Source of the DNA: Algoriphagus lacus
GTDB lineage: Bacteria > Bacteroidota > Bacteroidia > Cytophagales > Cyclobacteriaceae
NCBI RefSeq assembly: GCF_003583985.1
Contig: NZ_QXML01000002.1
Coordinates: 522,064 to 586,063 of the forward strand
Reading direction: 5' to 3'
DNA length: 64,000 nt
Position 1 is the stretch's first letter, and each line of letters starts with the position of its first letter. This document shows positions 35,892 to 45,529 of this stretch, piece by piece. Both the position numbers and the translations under genes were made by a program. The notes under the pieces were generated by a model that ran no database searches, was not told the DNA's origin, and was given only the letters and a program-made list of their open reading frames with translations.

Positions 35892-36782
35892 TTACCAATC
35901 CACAAAGGAAATCCCAAACCCAAGGGTGGTCTGCCGATGATTGTAATCAATTAGTGTTTCCCCGTGACCGGTAAACAACTGCACTTGGGCCCTCAGGTGT
36001 TCCATGATCGGGTATTCGTAAGTCAATTGGGCTCCGCCGTGATTGTCTTTGATTTTCAGGGAATTGGTTGCAATCAGGTAAATGCTGTGCTTTCCTTTGG
36101 AATAGGTTACCGTGGCCTCAGCTCTTCCGATGTAATTGGTGATTTCCGGATTTTGATCGTCTTTATCCGGTATTCTGATCCACGACCTTAGGATAAGTGA
36201 CCAATTATTCCTTTCCAGTCCCACATGGAAAATTATCCGGTTCCAGCTTCGGGAAAGTGGAATATCCCTGCCGTTGGATTGGTGATTCAGGGCAAAACCC
36301 AGCATTTTTCCCTTCATTCCAAAAAAGTTGAAATCAACCGGATAATTGAAGATTAACTCCGGCTCAAAGTTCAATTCCCGGAAGGCTCGGGATCGCTCCA
36401 AATTGTACACTTGCCAAAAGGCCTTTTGGGTAAAAGCCAACCAGATATCGCCTTTTCCGGAAAATAGCGACTGCGCGATTTTGGTTTTGAAACTCAGCTG
36501 AAAGGTTGCCTCATAGGATTTCAAGTCCAATTCCTCAGTGGAGGAATAGACTGGATTTTCGCTTTGAGGAAGTTGGTTGGGATTGTTACTCCACTTGACT
36601 GCGTTGATGAAAAATGGCTTGTAGGAGGTAAGTCGAAAAGTCCCCCGGTTGGTCTCAAGACCAAGTTCCCAGCGCTCTGAAAGCGTTTTGGTGCTGATCG
36701 GTTGGAAAGCTTTGTGATTCGCCTGGGACAAAACTGTAAGTGGGAAAAGGATTACAGAAGTTACCGCAAGAAGTTTTTTCAT
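35892..36782 (-). CDS. pldA: Outer-membrane phospholipase A
   Basis: A 296-residue outer-membrane phospholipase A1 that removes misplaced phospholipids from the outer leaflet. It has a signal peptide (cleavage near VLSQ, residue 20), twelve-strand barrel layout and the catalytic pattern H-x-S-x11-N: His167, Ser169 and Asn181 in NHQSNGRD and SRSWNR. The C-terminus (GFGISFVDW) ends in tryptophan, suitable for BAM. Activity would require calcium and dimerisation, as in E. coli OmpLA. The gene diverges from the PIF1-like helicase gene. Confidence 0.92.
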   Translation of the reverse strand: MKKLLAVTSVILFPLTVLSQANHKAFQPISTKTLSERWELGLETNRGTFRLTSYKPFFINAVKWSNNPNQLPQSENPVYSSTEELDLKSYEATFQLSFKTKIAQSLFSGKGDIWLAFTQKAFWQVYNLERSRAFRELNFEPELIFNYPVDFNFFGMKGKMLGFALNHQSNGRDIPLSRSWNRIIFHVGLERNNWSLILRSWIRIPDKDDQNPEITNYIGRAEATVTYSKGKHSIYLIATNSLKIKDNHGGAQLTYEYPIMEHLRAQVQLFTGHGETLIDYNHRQTTLGFGISFVDW

Positions 36783-36921
36783 TGATAATCGGATGACTTT
36801 TAAATCTACTGAATTATTTCCAACTCCTTGGTTTTCCCTATTCCGGATTTGTTTTTGGAAATGCAGCTGTAATTCTCCTACCGAGGGAGACAGCTTCAGG
36901 ATTTAATGGTAATTTAGTTTG

Positions 36922-39201
36922 ATGAATAATGAATCAACTGACCGACTGGAGTTTGCGGCCAGGTTTGTCAATACCACCGGAGCTCCGATTTTTTTGACAG
37001 GCAAAGCGGGTACAGGCAAGACGACTTTTTTGCGGGATCTCAGCCGACTGACCCACAAGCAATTTGTGATCGTAGCACCTACAGGCATTGCAGCGCTCAA
37101 TGCCCGGGGAGTGACCATCCATTCCCAGTTTTTGCTTCCGTTTGGTTCTTTTCTGCCTACCAACGAGGCAGAAGGGAATTTTACGGACCAACATGGGTTT
37201 TTTACCCAGCAGACCCTGGCCAGGAAGCATCCACTGAACCATATCCGTAGGACGGTACTGAAGTCCATCGATCTGCTTGTGATCGATGAGGTCAGCATGC
37301 TGCGTGCGGACATTCTGGATGCAGTTGACTACCGCATGCGCAGTGTCAAACGAAATTTCAAGATTCCATTTGGAGGAGTTCAGGTGCTGCTGATCGGGGA
37401 TTTGTACCAGCTTCCTCCCGTAGTCAAAGATCAGGAATGGACGGTGCTGAGCCGGTTTTACAAGTCCATGCATTTTTTTGAGGCCAAAGCCCTCCAAAAC
37501 TCCGGGATGATCTACCTCGAGCTTGACAAAATCTTCCGGCAACAGGATGACGTTTTTATCCGAATTTTGAATCATTTGCGGGACAACCGGGCCACTGCCG
37601 AGGATGTGAAAGTCCTCAATCAGCACTTTCGGACTCCGGATGAAATCCGTGATCTGCCGCCCTGTATCACCCTGACCACTCACAATTACAAGGCCGACGA
37701 ACTCAATCTCCGGGAGTTGAGAAGTTTGGATTCGCCTTCTTTCTTTTATGATGCCGATGTGGAGCGGGACTTTCCCGAAAACCTTTTTCCCCTTCCACAA
37801 TCCATCGAACTCAAGGTGGGAGCCAGGGTCATGTTTATCAAGAATGACTCCTCGGGACTTTCTTCCTATTTCAACGGAAAGCTCGCCACGGTAACGAACC
37901 TGGAAGAGGATCAGATTTGGGTGGAAATGGATGATTCCCGTGAGGAATACGTCCTGAAAAAGGAGCTATGGGAGAACAAAAAGTACAAGATCAACCCAGA
38001 AACCAAGGAACTGGAGGAGGAAGTGATCGGGACTTTTTCCCAGTATCCGATCAAGTTGGCCTGGGCGGTCACGGTGCATAAAAGTCAGGGATTGACCTTC
38101 GACCGGGCCATTATTGATGTGGGGCAGGCATTTGCTCCGGGGCAGGTCTATGTGGCACTGAGTAGGCTAAGAAGTTTGGATGGCTTGATCCTCCAAACCC
38201 GTGTCCAGCCGGATGTCATCTATTCCGATCCCAAAGTGGTGGACTTTACCCAAGGTGCTGCCCATCAGCATTCCTTGAATGAACTGCTTTCCGAGCGTCA
38301 AACCCAATATTTGGCGGAACTGATTCAGGATACATTCGAGTTTGAAAGCCTCCGAAATTCCCTGAATCAATTTGATAAAAATCAGGACAGCAGTATGGAG
38401 TTTGAAGATGAAAGTCTTCGTCAGGATCTTCCTCAGCTGTTTGAATTATTGGGCTCTGAGCGGGAAAATACGGGGAAATTCGTCGCTCAATTGGGCAATC
38501 TTTTGAGAATGGGAGAGCAGGAAAAGCTCCTGCAGCGTCTGGAAAAAGGGACTGAATATTACCTGGGCTTTCTGGATCAGGCACTGGAAATCCTGATGGA
38601 ACATGAGGTCAAAGTGGAGGATTTTTCCCGGATCAAAACCTATCAAAGCGGACTGGAGGAACTCGAATTCGAACTCCTCCGAAAATATGCCGGTATCGCC
38701 AGAAGTGCCCGACTGATTCAGGCCATTTTGAAAGGGGAAAATACCGGAAAACTGACCGACGTGGATCAGTTGGTGGCCAAGAAGCGAAAGTCCATCCTCG
38801 CTAAAATCAGAGAAAACAATCCCAAAAAAGCGGAGGCATCCACCAAGACCGGAAAGAAAAAATCCAAAGAAAAGCTGCCGAAGCCCCCAAAGGAGAAGAA
38901 GGAAAACACGAAGGAACTCAGCGTTCAGCTATTCCTTTCCGGCAAAAGTCCGGAGGAAATTGCCAAAGAACGGGAGTTTACTCTGTCCACCATTATGGGC
39001 CATTTGGGCCAAGGAGTCAAATCCGGGAAGTTGAAATTGGAGCAATTGGTGGCCGAAAAGGACATCAAGGAAATTCAGTCCGTAGCCGGGAAATTCGATT
39101 CCCTCAAGACCTACTTCGAGTATTTCGAAGGGAAATTCGATTACGGGACGCTAAGACTGGTGCTGTTTTTAGGGGAAGAAGAACTTCGAAATTCGAGGTA
39201 G
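36922..39201 (+). CDS. PIF1/RecD2-like helicase with C-terminal helix-turn-helix domain
   Basis: A 759-residue superfamily-1B helicase, 5'-3' polarity expected. Walker A GKAGTGKTT (27-35), VIDEVSML (about 120-127, Walker B), GDLYQLPPV (motif III) and VTVHKSQGLTFD (motif V/VI) are intact, followed by VYVALSRLR. After about residue 430 come a helical region, a Lys-rich linker (about 625-660) and a C-terminal HTH_40-type domain (LFLSGKSPEEIAKEREFTLSTI) also found in RecQ helicases. It likely resolves G-quadruplex or stalled-fork structures. The ATG was preferred to the adjacent TTG. Confidence 0.9.
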   Translation: MNNESTDRLEFAARFVNTTGAPIFLTGKAGTGKTTFLRDLSRLTHKQFVIVAPTGIAALNARGVTIHSQFLLPFGSFLPTNEAEGNFTDQHGFFTQQTLARKHPLNHIRRTVLKSIDLLVIDEVSMLRADILDAVDYRMRSVKRNFKIPFGGVQVLLIGDLYQLPPVVKDQEWTVLSRFYKSMHFFEAKALQNSGMIYLELDKIFRQQDDVFIRILNHLRDNRATAEDVKVLNQHFRTPDEIRDLPPCITLTTHNYKADELNLRELRSLDSPSFFYDADVERDFPENLFPLPQSIELKVGARVMFIKNDSSGLSSYFNGKLATVTNLEEDQIWVEMDDSREEYVLKKELWENKKYKINPETKELEEEVIGTFSQYPIKLAWAVTVHKSQGLTFDRAIIDVGQAFAPGQVYVALSRLRSLDGLILQTRVQPDVIYSDPKVVDFTQGAAHQHSLNELLSERQTQYLAELIQDTFEFESLRNSLNQFDKNQDSSMEFEDESLRQDLPQLFELLGSERENTGKFVAQLGNLLRMGEQEKLLQRLEKGTEYYLGFLDQALEILMEHEVKVEDFSRIKTYQSGLEELEFELLRKYAGIARSARLIQAILKGENTGKLTDVDQLVAKKRKSILAKIRENNPKKAEASTKTGKKKSKEKLPKPPKEKKENTKELSVQLFLSGKSPEEIAKEREFTLSTIMGHLGQGVKSGKLKLEQLVAEKDIKEIQSVAGKFDSLKTYFEYFEGKFDYGTLRLVLFLGEEELRNSR

Positions 39202-39543
39202 GAAGTACGAAATACGAAGCTTTGGTTAAAGTTGAAGTTTTAGCCAAAGGATACCTTCCCACTTTGGAATTTTACAACCCTGAAAAAAATCTCGAACATC
39301 GAATCTCGAACACTGAAGTTTAAAAAATCCGAGACTCCGACCTAGTTAAGAAAGTTGACCCAGCACTGCTTAGCCATTCGAAAGCACAAATCCATAACGA
39401 GCAGTTTCATTCACTCCCCCTTGAGAGCCTGTCCTGAAGAATTTCGGGAGGGTCGGAGGGTACAACAAGACAACGCGCAGCTGACAACCCGATAACCTAG
39501 AAACAAAGAACATCGAATATCGAACGCTGAATCACCTCCCAAC
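39202..39543. repeat. Intergenic stretch made of dispersed-repeat fragments
   Basis: No gene is visible. It contains GTACGAAATACGAAG (39203-39219), TCGAACATCGAATCTCGAACA (39292-39312, first 20 nt shown in part), CTCCCCCTTGAG (about 39414), CCTGAAGAATTTCGGGA and CATCGAATATCGAACGCTGA (39511-39530). The same words recur at 56.3-56.6, 58.4-58.7 and 60.6 kb. Confidence 0.6.
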
Positions 39544-41061
39544 TCAATACATTTTCTCACTCAACACACTCATAATCGTCAGAATCCCCTCTTTGTAGTT
39601 TCCAAGTCGGAGATTTTCATTCGGACTGTGCTGATTGTTGTCGGCATTGACGGTAGGGATGGTGACTGCCGGAATACCCAAGGCATCCACAAATGGAGAA
39701 ATCGGAATCGAACCGCCGGAAATTCGGATCTGTACCGGATCCTGACCAAAAGCCCGGTTCATCGCTTTTCTCAGCCATGCCCCAGTCGGGGAATCCATCG
39801 GAGTACGGAAGGCTTGATAAGAAATGGACGTATTCACCTTCACGATTTTGGGATAGGTCATACGCTCCTCGTCGGTGGGGTCTTTTTCAACGATGTGGAA
39901 ACCCTGCTTTCGGATATGGTCTTTGATCAGGCCAAAGAGACGAACAGGATCGGATTCCGGTACCAATCGCATATCAAGTTCTGCCACGGCTGTAGCCGGG
40001 ATGATGGTGGTCGCTTGTGCACCGGTGTATCCGGCAGACATGCCCCGGATATTCAGGGATGGGTAATTGATGCTTTCCTGATAGCTTTGGCCTACTTGAT
40101 CAGTTCGGCCTAGGCCCAATCGCTTTTTCACAGCAGTTTCGTTGTCCGGTACGGCGGCGAAAATCTTCCGCTCCGCATCCGTGAACGTGATGCCATCGTA
40201 AAATCCCGGAATAACCACCCGTCCGTTTTCATCCTTCATGGAGGCCAACAGCTGAGACATCAATAGGGCAGGATTGGGAGCATAGTTGCCATAGTGGCCG
40301 CTGTGCTGGGGAAGTTTGGGCCCGTAGGTAGTCAGAAAAAGCTCTGAAATTCCCCTTGCCCCATAGCTGAGTGTTGGCAGATTTGAAGTATGTCGTGGGC
40401 CGTCCATGATTAGCATCAGGTCGGCAGCGAGTTTGTCTTTGTATTGAATCACCGCTGCGGGAAGTCGGGGCGAACCCTGTTCCTCTTCGAAGTCCAGGAT
40501 AATTTTCACCGAATAATCAGGAGAGATTCCCGCCTCGGTCAGCGCATCCCAAGCTGTAATCAGCATAGCCAAGGGGCCTTTGTCATCGGAAGTCGAGCGG
40601 CCGAAAACCCGCCAATCCGGATTGTATTCGGTTCGCAGTTTTTCCATAGGAAGAACCTCCCAAGTTCCTGAAGCAGTTTGGGCTTTGAGGACAGGTTCAT
40701 AGGCATTGGGCTGATCCCACTTGCTGATGTCCACGGCCTGACCGTCTACGTGAAAGTAGAAAAGGGCAGTTTTCTTGGCGTTGGGCTGCTTTTTCTCCAC
40801 CAAAAGCAATGGAATTCCTCCCGTTTCCAGTCGCTCCTGGGTCCAGCCTCTTGCGGCGAAAACCTGCTCACACCATTTGATATTCACCTCGATTTGCTCA
40901 GGAAATACCGCGTCATTGGGCATAGCGACAATCTCATTAAGCAAGCGGAGACCGGATTGCCAGTGTTTTTCAGTCAGGGCTTCCAGTTTGGTGCGGTCAG
41001 GAGTCTGTGCAAAAAGTCCGGTGGAAAGCAGGAAGGCAAGGAGGATGAAGAATCTTTTCAT
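39544..41061 (-). CDS. M20-family dipeptidase, exported
   Basis: A 505-residue zinc peptidase. The start is the ATG giving MKRFFILLAFLLSTGLFAQ, a signal peptide; the 17 codons before it derive from the spacer. M20 marks: FYFHVDGQ (first metal His/Asp), RSTSDDKGP (bridging Asp), DFEEEQGSP (catalytic and metal Glu) and the lid domain about 215-395; NADNNQHSPNENL supplies the last metal His. It should cleave dipeptides or short peptides in the periplasm. Single gene, no operon partner. Confidence 0.9.
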   Translation of the reverse strand: MKRFFILLAFLLSTGLFAQTPDRTKLEALTEKHWQSGLRLLNEIVAMPNDAVFPEQIEVNIKWCEQVFAARGWTQERLETGGIPLLLVEKKQPNAKKTALFYFHVDGQAVDISKWDQPNAYEPVLKAQTASGTWEVLPMEKLRTEYNPDWRVFGRSTSDDKGPLAMLITAWDALTEAGISPDYSVKIILDFEEEQGSPRLPAAVIQYKDKLAADLMLIMDGPRHTSNLPTLSYGARGISELFLTTYGPKLPQHSGHYGNYAPNPALLMSQLLASMKDENGRVVIPGFYDGITFTDAERKIFAAVPDNETAVKKRLGLGRTDQVGQSYQESINYPSLNIRGMSAGYTGAQATTIIPATAVAELDMRLVPESDPVRLFGLIKDHIRKQGFHIVEKDPTDEERMTYPKIVKVNTSISYQAFRTPMDSPTGAWLRKAMNRAFGQDPVQIRISGGSIPISPFVDALGIPAVTIPTVNADNNQHSPNENLRLGNYKEGILTIMSVLSEKMY

Positions 41062-41310
41062 GGAAGGGTGATTTTCTGCTACAGAGATACACAGAAAATA
41101 GGAGAGGTGCACAATAGATTTACTGCAACGTTCACGGAGGAAAATGGAGATTTCGAAAAGAATTATCCCTCACAGAGGGCACAGATTCTTCAATTTTATT
41201 GACTGCCTTAAGTCTCAATGTGAATCATTCATTTTTAATCCACAGGGAATCTGTGTTGATCTGCATAATCTGTAAGAGGAAAAAAGCTTCAACTGCAGTG
41301 AATATCCGGA

Positions 41311-41775
41311 TTACTCTTCAGAAGTAAGATTCAGTTGCCGGCCTTCCTTCTTCGCTTTCTCATCCATGCTCGTTCCAAGTGCAATGCCAATCGCCATTCC
41401 GAAAGGTAAGCCCAAGCCCAAGTATGCTAAATTTCCTAGACTCAATCCAAACGCTACCCCAAAAGGAAGTCCAAAAGCTGACATCCCCACCACCATCCAT
41501 TGGGTACGGAAATGGTCCTTTGGGACGAGCTTGAGTTCTTTTTCCAACTGTTTTAAAATGTCTGTGAGTTTGGCGGTAAGGAATTTTTGAAGGGGCTTGC
41601 CTGTCAGTGAAGTGGCATTGATTTCCTCCAGTTTCCCATTTATCGAGGTCACGATGGACTCCGGTAAATATCTGTTTTTGAGCTCATTTAAAAGTCGTCT
41701 CAGTTTTAGAAACTGTTCTTTGCTTCCTTTTTCAGCAAGGAATTGCTCATTTTCTTTCAGTTCGATTAGGTTCAT
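41311..41775 (-). CDS. Hypothetical protein with helical head and glycine-rich membrane hairpin
   Basis: A 154-residue protein. Residues 1-90 are charged and helical (coiled-coil-like); residues 93-140 form two glycine-rich membrane segments (AFGLPFGVAFGLSLGNLAYLGLGLPFG..., quoted in part), a glycine-zipper pattern seen in oligomeric membrane inserts; the end is again polar (DEKAKKEGRQ). No family recognised. It sits between an M20 peptidase and a serine hydrolase, each apparently transcribed alone. Confidence 0.7.
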   Translation of the reverse strand: MNLIELKENEQFLAEKGSKEQFLKLRRLLNELKNRYLPESIVTSINGKLEEINATSLTGKPLQKFLTAKLTDILKQLEKELKLVPKDHFRTQWMVVGMSAFGLPFGVAFGLSLGNLAYLGLGLPFGMAIGIALGTSMDEKAKKEGRQLNLTSEE

Positions 41776-41846
41776 GGCAAAGGATTGAAAAGTTTGTGAG
41801 TTGCTAAAATAGGAGTCCTGTTCAAAGAATTTCCACCTATCGGCGA

Positions 41847-42920
41847 TTAATTGAATTCGATTGCTTTTTTGCCCGTGGCAAGGATAACCAACTGCTCCGT
41901 AAACTCCGGCAAATTGGTGGCATTCGTATTACTCAGCACCAGGAAGGTTTTGTTCCCTTCGGTCAGGTGCAGCCAATTGGCATTTGCTCCCCAGATGGAC
42001 CCTTGCCGGTTTGCGGCTTTGAAGGTTTGGTCCCCAAAGGTGGTGTCCGAGACCCAAAATCCATATGCTACCCCATAGAATTCAGGATAGGGGGTAAGCA
42101 TCAACTCCAACGTTTTTTGGCTCAATAATTTGGCTTTGAAAATCCCTTCGTCAAACTTCAGCAAATCCTCCGCGGTGGAATACATCGCTCCTGCCGAAAA
42201 GTAATTCTCGATATACATCGGGTCGTCTTTGTAAAATAACCGCGAGCTGTCATCCAGATTGTAGGTTTCCACCAAGCCTTTGATAATATCCCTGCTGTAA
42301 AGCAAGTCGGTATTGACCATGTTCAAGGGTTGAAAAATTTCTTCCCTTAAATTTTGCGCAAAGGATTTTCCGGTGACTTTTTCAATGATGCGACCCAGAA
42401 TTATGTAATCGCCATTGTTGTAACTAAACTGTTTACCCGGTTCATTCTCCAACTTGCCGCTGCAGTGCTTGTCAATAAACTCATCCACCGAGAGGATACT
42501 TTGATACACGCCGATGCCTGTGTCTCCTTCGCAGTTGGGGATGCCTGAACTGTAAGTAAGCAACTGGTGAATGGTCACCTTGTCCTTTGCTTCCCCTTGG
42601 TAGGCAGGAAGGTAAGTGCCCAATGGCGCCTGAAGATCAATTTTACCTTGCTCGTACAGCTTAAGAATCAGCACGGCGGTAAAGGTCTTCGTGATGGAAG
42701 CGATTTTGAACTTGGAGGTGGGTTCTATGAGATTTCCGCTTTGCCGGTTAGCCAGACCTACTCCGGTCAGGAAATCAATTTTTCCGTCTGTGGCTACCAG
42801 GACTACTCCGTTAAAGTTTTTTTCAGTCTGATAAAAATCCGTTAGCGATGCAAAATCTTTCTGCCCAAAGCCAAGGTGAGAAAATAGCAGGAAGGTCAAA
42901 AGTAAAAGTATTCGATTCAT
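41847..42920 (-). CDS. Class C beta-lactamase-like serine hydrolase
   Basis: A 357-residue exported serine hydrolase of the beta-lactamase/transpeptidase-like family. It has a signal peptide (ending FSHLGFGQ), the S-x-x-K motif in IASITKTF (about 71-78) and the Y-x-N motif in FSYNNGDY (about 143-150). The third motif is less clear (HLTEG near the C-terminus could replace KTG). Such proteins range from D-aminopeptidases to esterases; antibiotic hydrolysis should not be assumed. It is a single-gene unit on the minus strand. Confidence 0.87.
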   Translation of the reverse strand: MNRILLLLTFLLFSHLGFGQKDFASLTDFYQTEKNFNGVVLVATDGKIDFLTGVGLANRQSGNLIEPTSKFKIASITKTFTAVLILKLYEQGKIDLQAPLGTYLPAYQGEAKDKVTIHQLLTYSSGIPNCEGDTGIGVYQSILSVDEFIDKHCSGKLENEPGKQFSYNNGDYIILGRIIEKVTGKSFAQNLREEIFQPLNMVNTDLLYSRDIIKGLVETYNLDDSSRLFYKDDPMYIENYFSAGAMYSTAEDLLKFDEGIFKAKLLSQKTLELMLTPYPEFYGVAYGFWVSDTTFGDQTFKAANRQGSIWGANANWLHLTEGNKTFLVLSNTNATNLPEFTEQLVILATGKKAIEFN

Positions 42921-43163
42921 GGTGCCGGTGGAGGGTTGGTTGAGAAAAAGTAATCCAAAACGGGTACGCTAAGCCGGATTGCCTCCTAAAAAGAGGAAAC
43001 TTACTCGCGTAACCTGATCAATGGAATCTTTGTTTGAATTTCTCCAAACCGAACCTCGGAATTGCACTTTTGCTTGCTTTTTACCTCGGATTTGTGCCTA
43101 AGGATGGCCATATCCGAAGGGGTAAAAACTAGGAGGGGGAAATCCCCAGTAGCTGGATTGGAT

Positions 43164-43604
43164 TTACTTTTTGATCAGCAGGATTCCACCTACCACGAGT
43201 ATCATTCCCAGGATTTTGGAGAGGTTGATAGGTTTGATGGGGGTGCCCAACCAGCCGTAGTGATCCAATAAAAGAGACATCACCAGCTGTCCTCCGATGA
43301 CTAAGGTTAAGAAAGTGGCGATCCCGATCCGGGGGGAAGCGACCACGGTGGTGATGATATAGAAAGCCCCGACCAGTCCTCCCATCCAGGCATAGATGGG
43401 GGCCTGGTGGACCTGATGCAATGATTTTTGCAGTTCGGTCAGCTTGCTCAGACTGTATATCAGCAAGGCAATGGTACCCACCGAAAAGGAGATCAAGGAG
43501 GAGGTGACCGGATTGCCGGAAAAGGTGGTCAGCTTGTTGTTGAAGGCGATTTGCAGGGGCAAGGTCAGGCCTGCGAGGATCGTCAGAAAGTGGAATTTGT
43601 TCAT
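43164..43604 (-). CDS. DMT-superfamily transporter, YdcZ (DUF606) type
   Basis: A 146-residue protein of five membrane helices. The start is the ATG giving MNKFHFLTILAGLTL; the 81-codon upstream extension of the open frame is GC-rich leader with no membrane character. Marks: LPLQIAFNNKL near 15-25, GGLVGAFYI and ATFLTLVIGGQLVMSLLLDHYGW near 95-118, KILGMILVVGGILLIKK at the end. YdcZ proteins are half-size drug/metabolite transporters that act as dimers; substrate unknown. It lies 148 nt downstream of the cyclase gene on the same strand and may be the third gene of that unit. Confidence 0.87.
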   Translation of the reverse strand: MNKFHFLTILAGLTLPLQIAFNNKLTTFSGNPVTSSLISFSVGTIALLIYSLSKLTELQKSLHQVHQAPIYAWMGGLVGAFYIITTVVASPRIGIATFLTLVIGGQLVMSLLLDHYGWLGTPIKPINLSKILGMILVVGGILLIKK

Positions 43605-43752
43605 GGGTTTGAAGAGGGGAATTGGGAAGTTGAAAGTGGATTTTTGGGAAATAAGGGAAAGGGGAGGAGGGCGTTTTGATCCCTCCGGCCCCTTTGGCTT
43701 AATCGGCCCCTGCAATAGGTATAGGCTGCACCGGATACCGAAAAGCGTTGGT

Positions 43753-44733
43753 TTAGTGTTTTGGTCGGATCGGCAGCGCAATCGGACGCATCGGTGCGGC
43801 GCTCGCACCCCGGAGTTTGAGCGAGGAGGCGATAAAGGCAAATTCATACACCTGATCTTGGGCCAAGGTCTCGAGATTCATCTGTTCGATAAACATCACG
43901 CCTTTTTCGGCCAGTAAATAGGTATGCACCGGCACCCAATTGTCTTCCCGCTCTGGTGGAAAGGCCTCAAAACTCAGGTTGTCCGCGCCCAGCAACATCA
44001 CCTGGTTTTCCTCCACCAGCCATTTGACGGCGTCGAGGTTGATGCCTGGATATTGGTCGAGGTATTTGGCGGCGTCTTCATACTGCCGCGCCTGACCGGT
44101 CCGGATCAGCACCACATCTCCCGCCTGGAGGCTAAGTCCCTGACGGGTCAGGGCTTCTTTCAGGTCCTGGGACGTGATTCGGTAGTTTGGAGGAAGGCTC
44201 TCGGTGTTTTTCGCAGCAGGAATGTCGAGGAGCACACCACGGGCGATGATCGTCGGGATGGTTTCGGCGCCGGTTTTCTTCCAGCCTTTGTCCCCCAAGT
44301 GCTGATCAGCGCTGAATCCGTTCCAGATTTTCCCATTCAGCCCAAAGTGATTGAGCGCATCGATGTGGGTGCCCATGTGGGTGTACATCGAGATGGCATC
44401 TCCGGTGTAGCTCACTTTGTTGTTCATCGTATCGCCCAGTCCGTTGGGATTGTCGACGACCGTTCCTCTCGGGGTATGGGTCAACCAAAATTGGTAGCCC
44501 GGATCGCCCAAGGCATGAAAGCTGGGCATGCCCACAAAGTATTCCACGCTGAGGTCGTAGGTCTTGCCGGAGGCGATTCGGCTCAGGATGGCCAGTTTGG
44601 ATTCCTCACTCATCCGGTTGAGCGCACCGATTTCATCATCTTTGCCCCAGGGGCTTTGGCCGACTTCTTCTTTGGCTTGGCCAAAGGCGAGAAAGGGCTG
44701 GATCAGTCCAGCCAGGATCAGTAGTTTTTTCAT
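43753..44733 (-). CDS. Cyclase-family (kynurenine formamidase-like) protein, exported
   Basis: A 326-residue protein of the metal-dependent cyclase/KynB family with an N-terminal signal (MKKLLILAGLIQPFLAFGQ). The metal motif H-x-G-T-H-x-D is present as HMGTHIDALNHFG (about 119-131), and a second active-site region GADNLSFEA lies near 250. Such enzymes hydrolyse amides or lactones such as N-formylkynurenine; an exported form has an unknown substrate. Its ATG overlaps the stop of the upstream flavodoxin-like gene by one base (TGATG), so the two are coupled. Confidence 0.85.
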   Translation of the reverse strand: MKKLLILAGLIQPFLAFGQAKEEVGQSPWGKDDEIGALNRMSEESKLAILSRIASGKTYDLSVEYFVGMPSFHALGDPGYQFWLTHTPRGTVVDNPNGLGDTMNNKVSYTGDAISMYTHMGTHIDALNHFGLNGKIWNGFSADQHLGDKGWKKTGAETIPTIIARGVLLDIPAAKNTESLPPNYRITSQDLKEALTRQGLSLQAGDVVLIRTGQARQYEDAAKYLDQYPGINLDAVKWLVEENQVMLLGADNLSFEAFPPEREDNWVPVHTYLLAEKGVMFIEQMNLETLAQDQVYEFAFIASSLKLRGASAAPMRPIALPIRPKH

Positions 44734-45335
44734 CAGTAGTTATGTTGGTGTTCAAGGGTATTCACAGGTTGTACTGCTTCTTTTGATTTGACCTGAAGGG
44801 TGATTTCTGCGATCCGCATCCCAAACAGCTCCGCACTCAGCAGGTCGGCCGGTGGGTGAAATTCCAGATGCGAATTGTCCGAAAGGGTCATCAGCCCGAG
44901 GTAGCTTGCCATGCCGTTGTGTTCGGGCAATTGCCGGCCTTTTTCATCGTACTGAGGCATCATGCCCAGTGAGATCCAGAGCATACTGTGTTGCGCGGCA
45001 AAAAGGGAAAGGCTGATCAGCGTGGCCAGCTTGTCCCCGTTGACACTGGAGGAGTTGGTAAAGCCTGCAGCGAGTTTGTTTTTCCAGAGTTGACGGGACC
45101 AGGCCGAACCCGTGGATTCCATAAACTGCTTAAACTCGGCCGATACATTGCCAAAATAGGTCGGGCTGCCAAAGACCAGCGTGTCTGCCTCTAGGAGGAG
45201 TTGGGGCTGTTCCATCGCTTCTTTGGTGGTCAGCAGGTGGACATCCGGAAGGACTCGGCTGGCACCCAGTCGGATGTGTTCGGCCACAACTTGGGTGTGA
45301 CCAAAACCACTGTGGTAGATAATGAGTAGTTTCAT
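44733..45335 (-). CDS. Flavodoxin-family / WrbA-like NAD(P)H:quinone oxidoreductase
   Basis: A 200-residue FMN-binding protein; the true ATG gives MKLLIIYHSGFGHTQVVAEH (phosphate-binding loop HSGFGHT at 8-14). The further FMN-contact segments FGSPTYFGNVSAEFKQFMES and the helix AAGFTNSSS are typical of WrbA-like quinone reductases. The 43-codon upstream extension of the frame is not protein-like. First gene of a unit with the cyclase protein and perhaps the YdcZ transporter; divergent from a Crp/Fnr regulator. Confidence 0.88.
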   Translation of the reverse strand: MKLLIIYHSGFGHTQVVAEHIRLGASRVLPDVHLLTTKEAMEQPQLLLEADTLVFGSPTYFGNVSAEFKQFMESTGSAWSRQLWKNKLAAGFTNSSSVNGDKLATLISLSLFAAQHSMLWISLGMMPQYDEKGRQLPEHNGMASYLGLMTLSDNSHLEFHPPADLLSAELFGMRIAEITLQVKSKEAVQPVNTLEHQHNY

Positions 45336-45514
45336 GGTAATCATTGGTTTAAATGGATTCCTGCATGTCTTTTTGTGAGGATTGGGGATTTCCCTTGTGT
45401 CTCGCTTGGGACCATGTTCGGTTTCCTCTGTTTTTTTGATTTCTTTGTTTTTTTGATGGCTCAAAGTTCCGCGGAAAGCAGGCCCTCAGAAATGAACTGC
45501 ATTATCAAATTGGA

Positions 45515-45528
45515 TTGAACTGGTTCAA
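45515..45528. promoter_or_regulatory. Dyad TTGAAC-TG-GTTCAA before the Crp/Fnr-like gene
   Basis: A 14-bp inverted repeat one base upstream of the regulator's ATG and in the intergenic region shared with the divergent flavodoxin unit. It is a candidate operator, but its nearness to the start codon would mean repression rather than activation of the regulator gene. Confidence 0.35.
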
Positions 45529-45529
45529 G

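Noticed and set aside
36903..37313. Minus-strand frames opposite the PIF1-like helicase
   Set aside because: Antisense shadows of a well-supported gene.
42921..43163. Small open frame on the plus strand near 43.06-43.27 kb
   Set aside because: Overlaps the end of the YdcZ gene, has no start context and no recognisable protein features.
43605..43847. 81-codon extension of the YdcZ-like gene, overlapping the end of the cyclase gene
   Set aside because: Polar, Pro/Arg-rich sequence without homology, and the membrane protein starts properly at MNKFHF.
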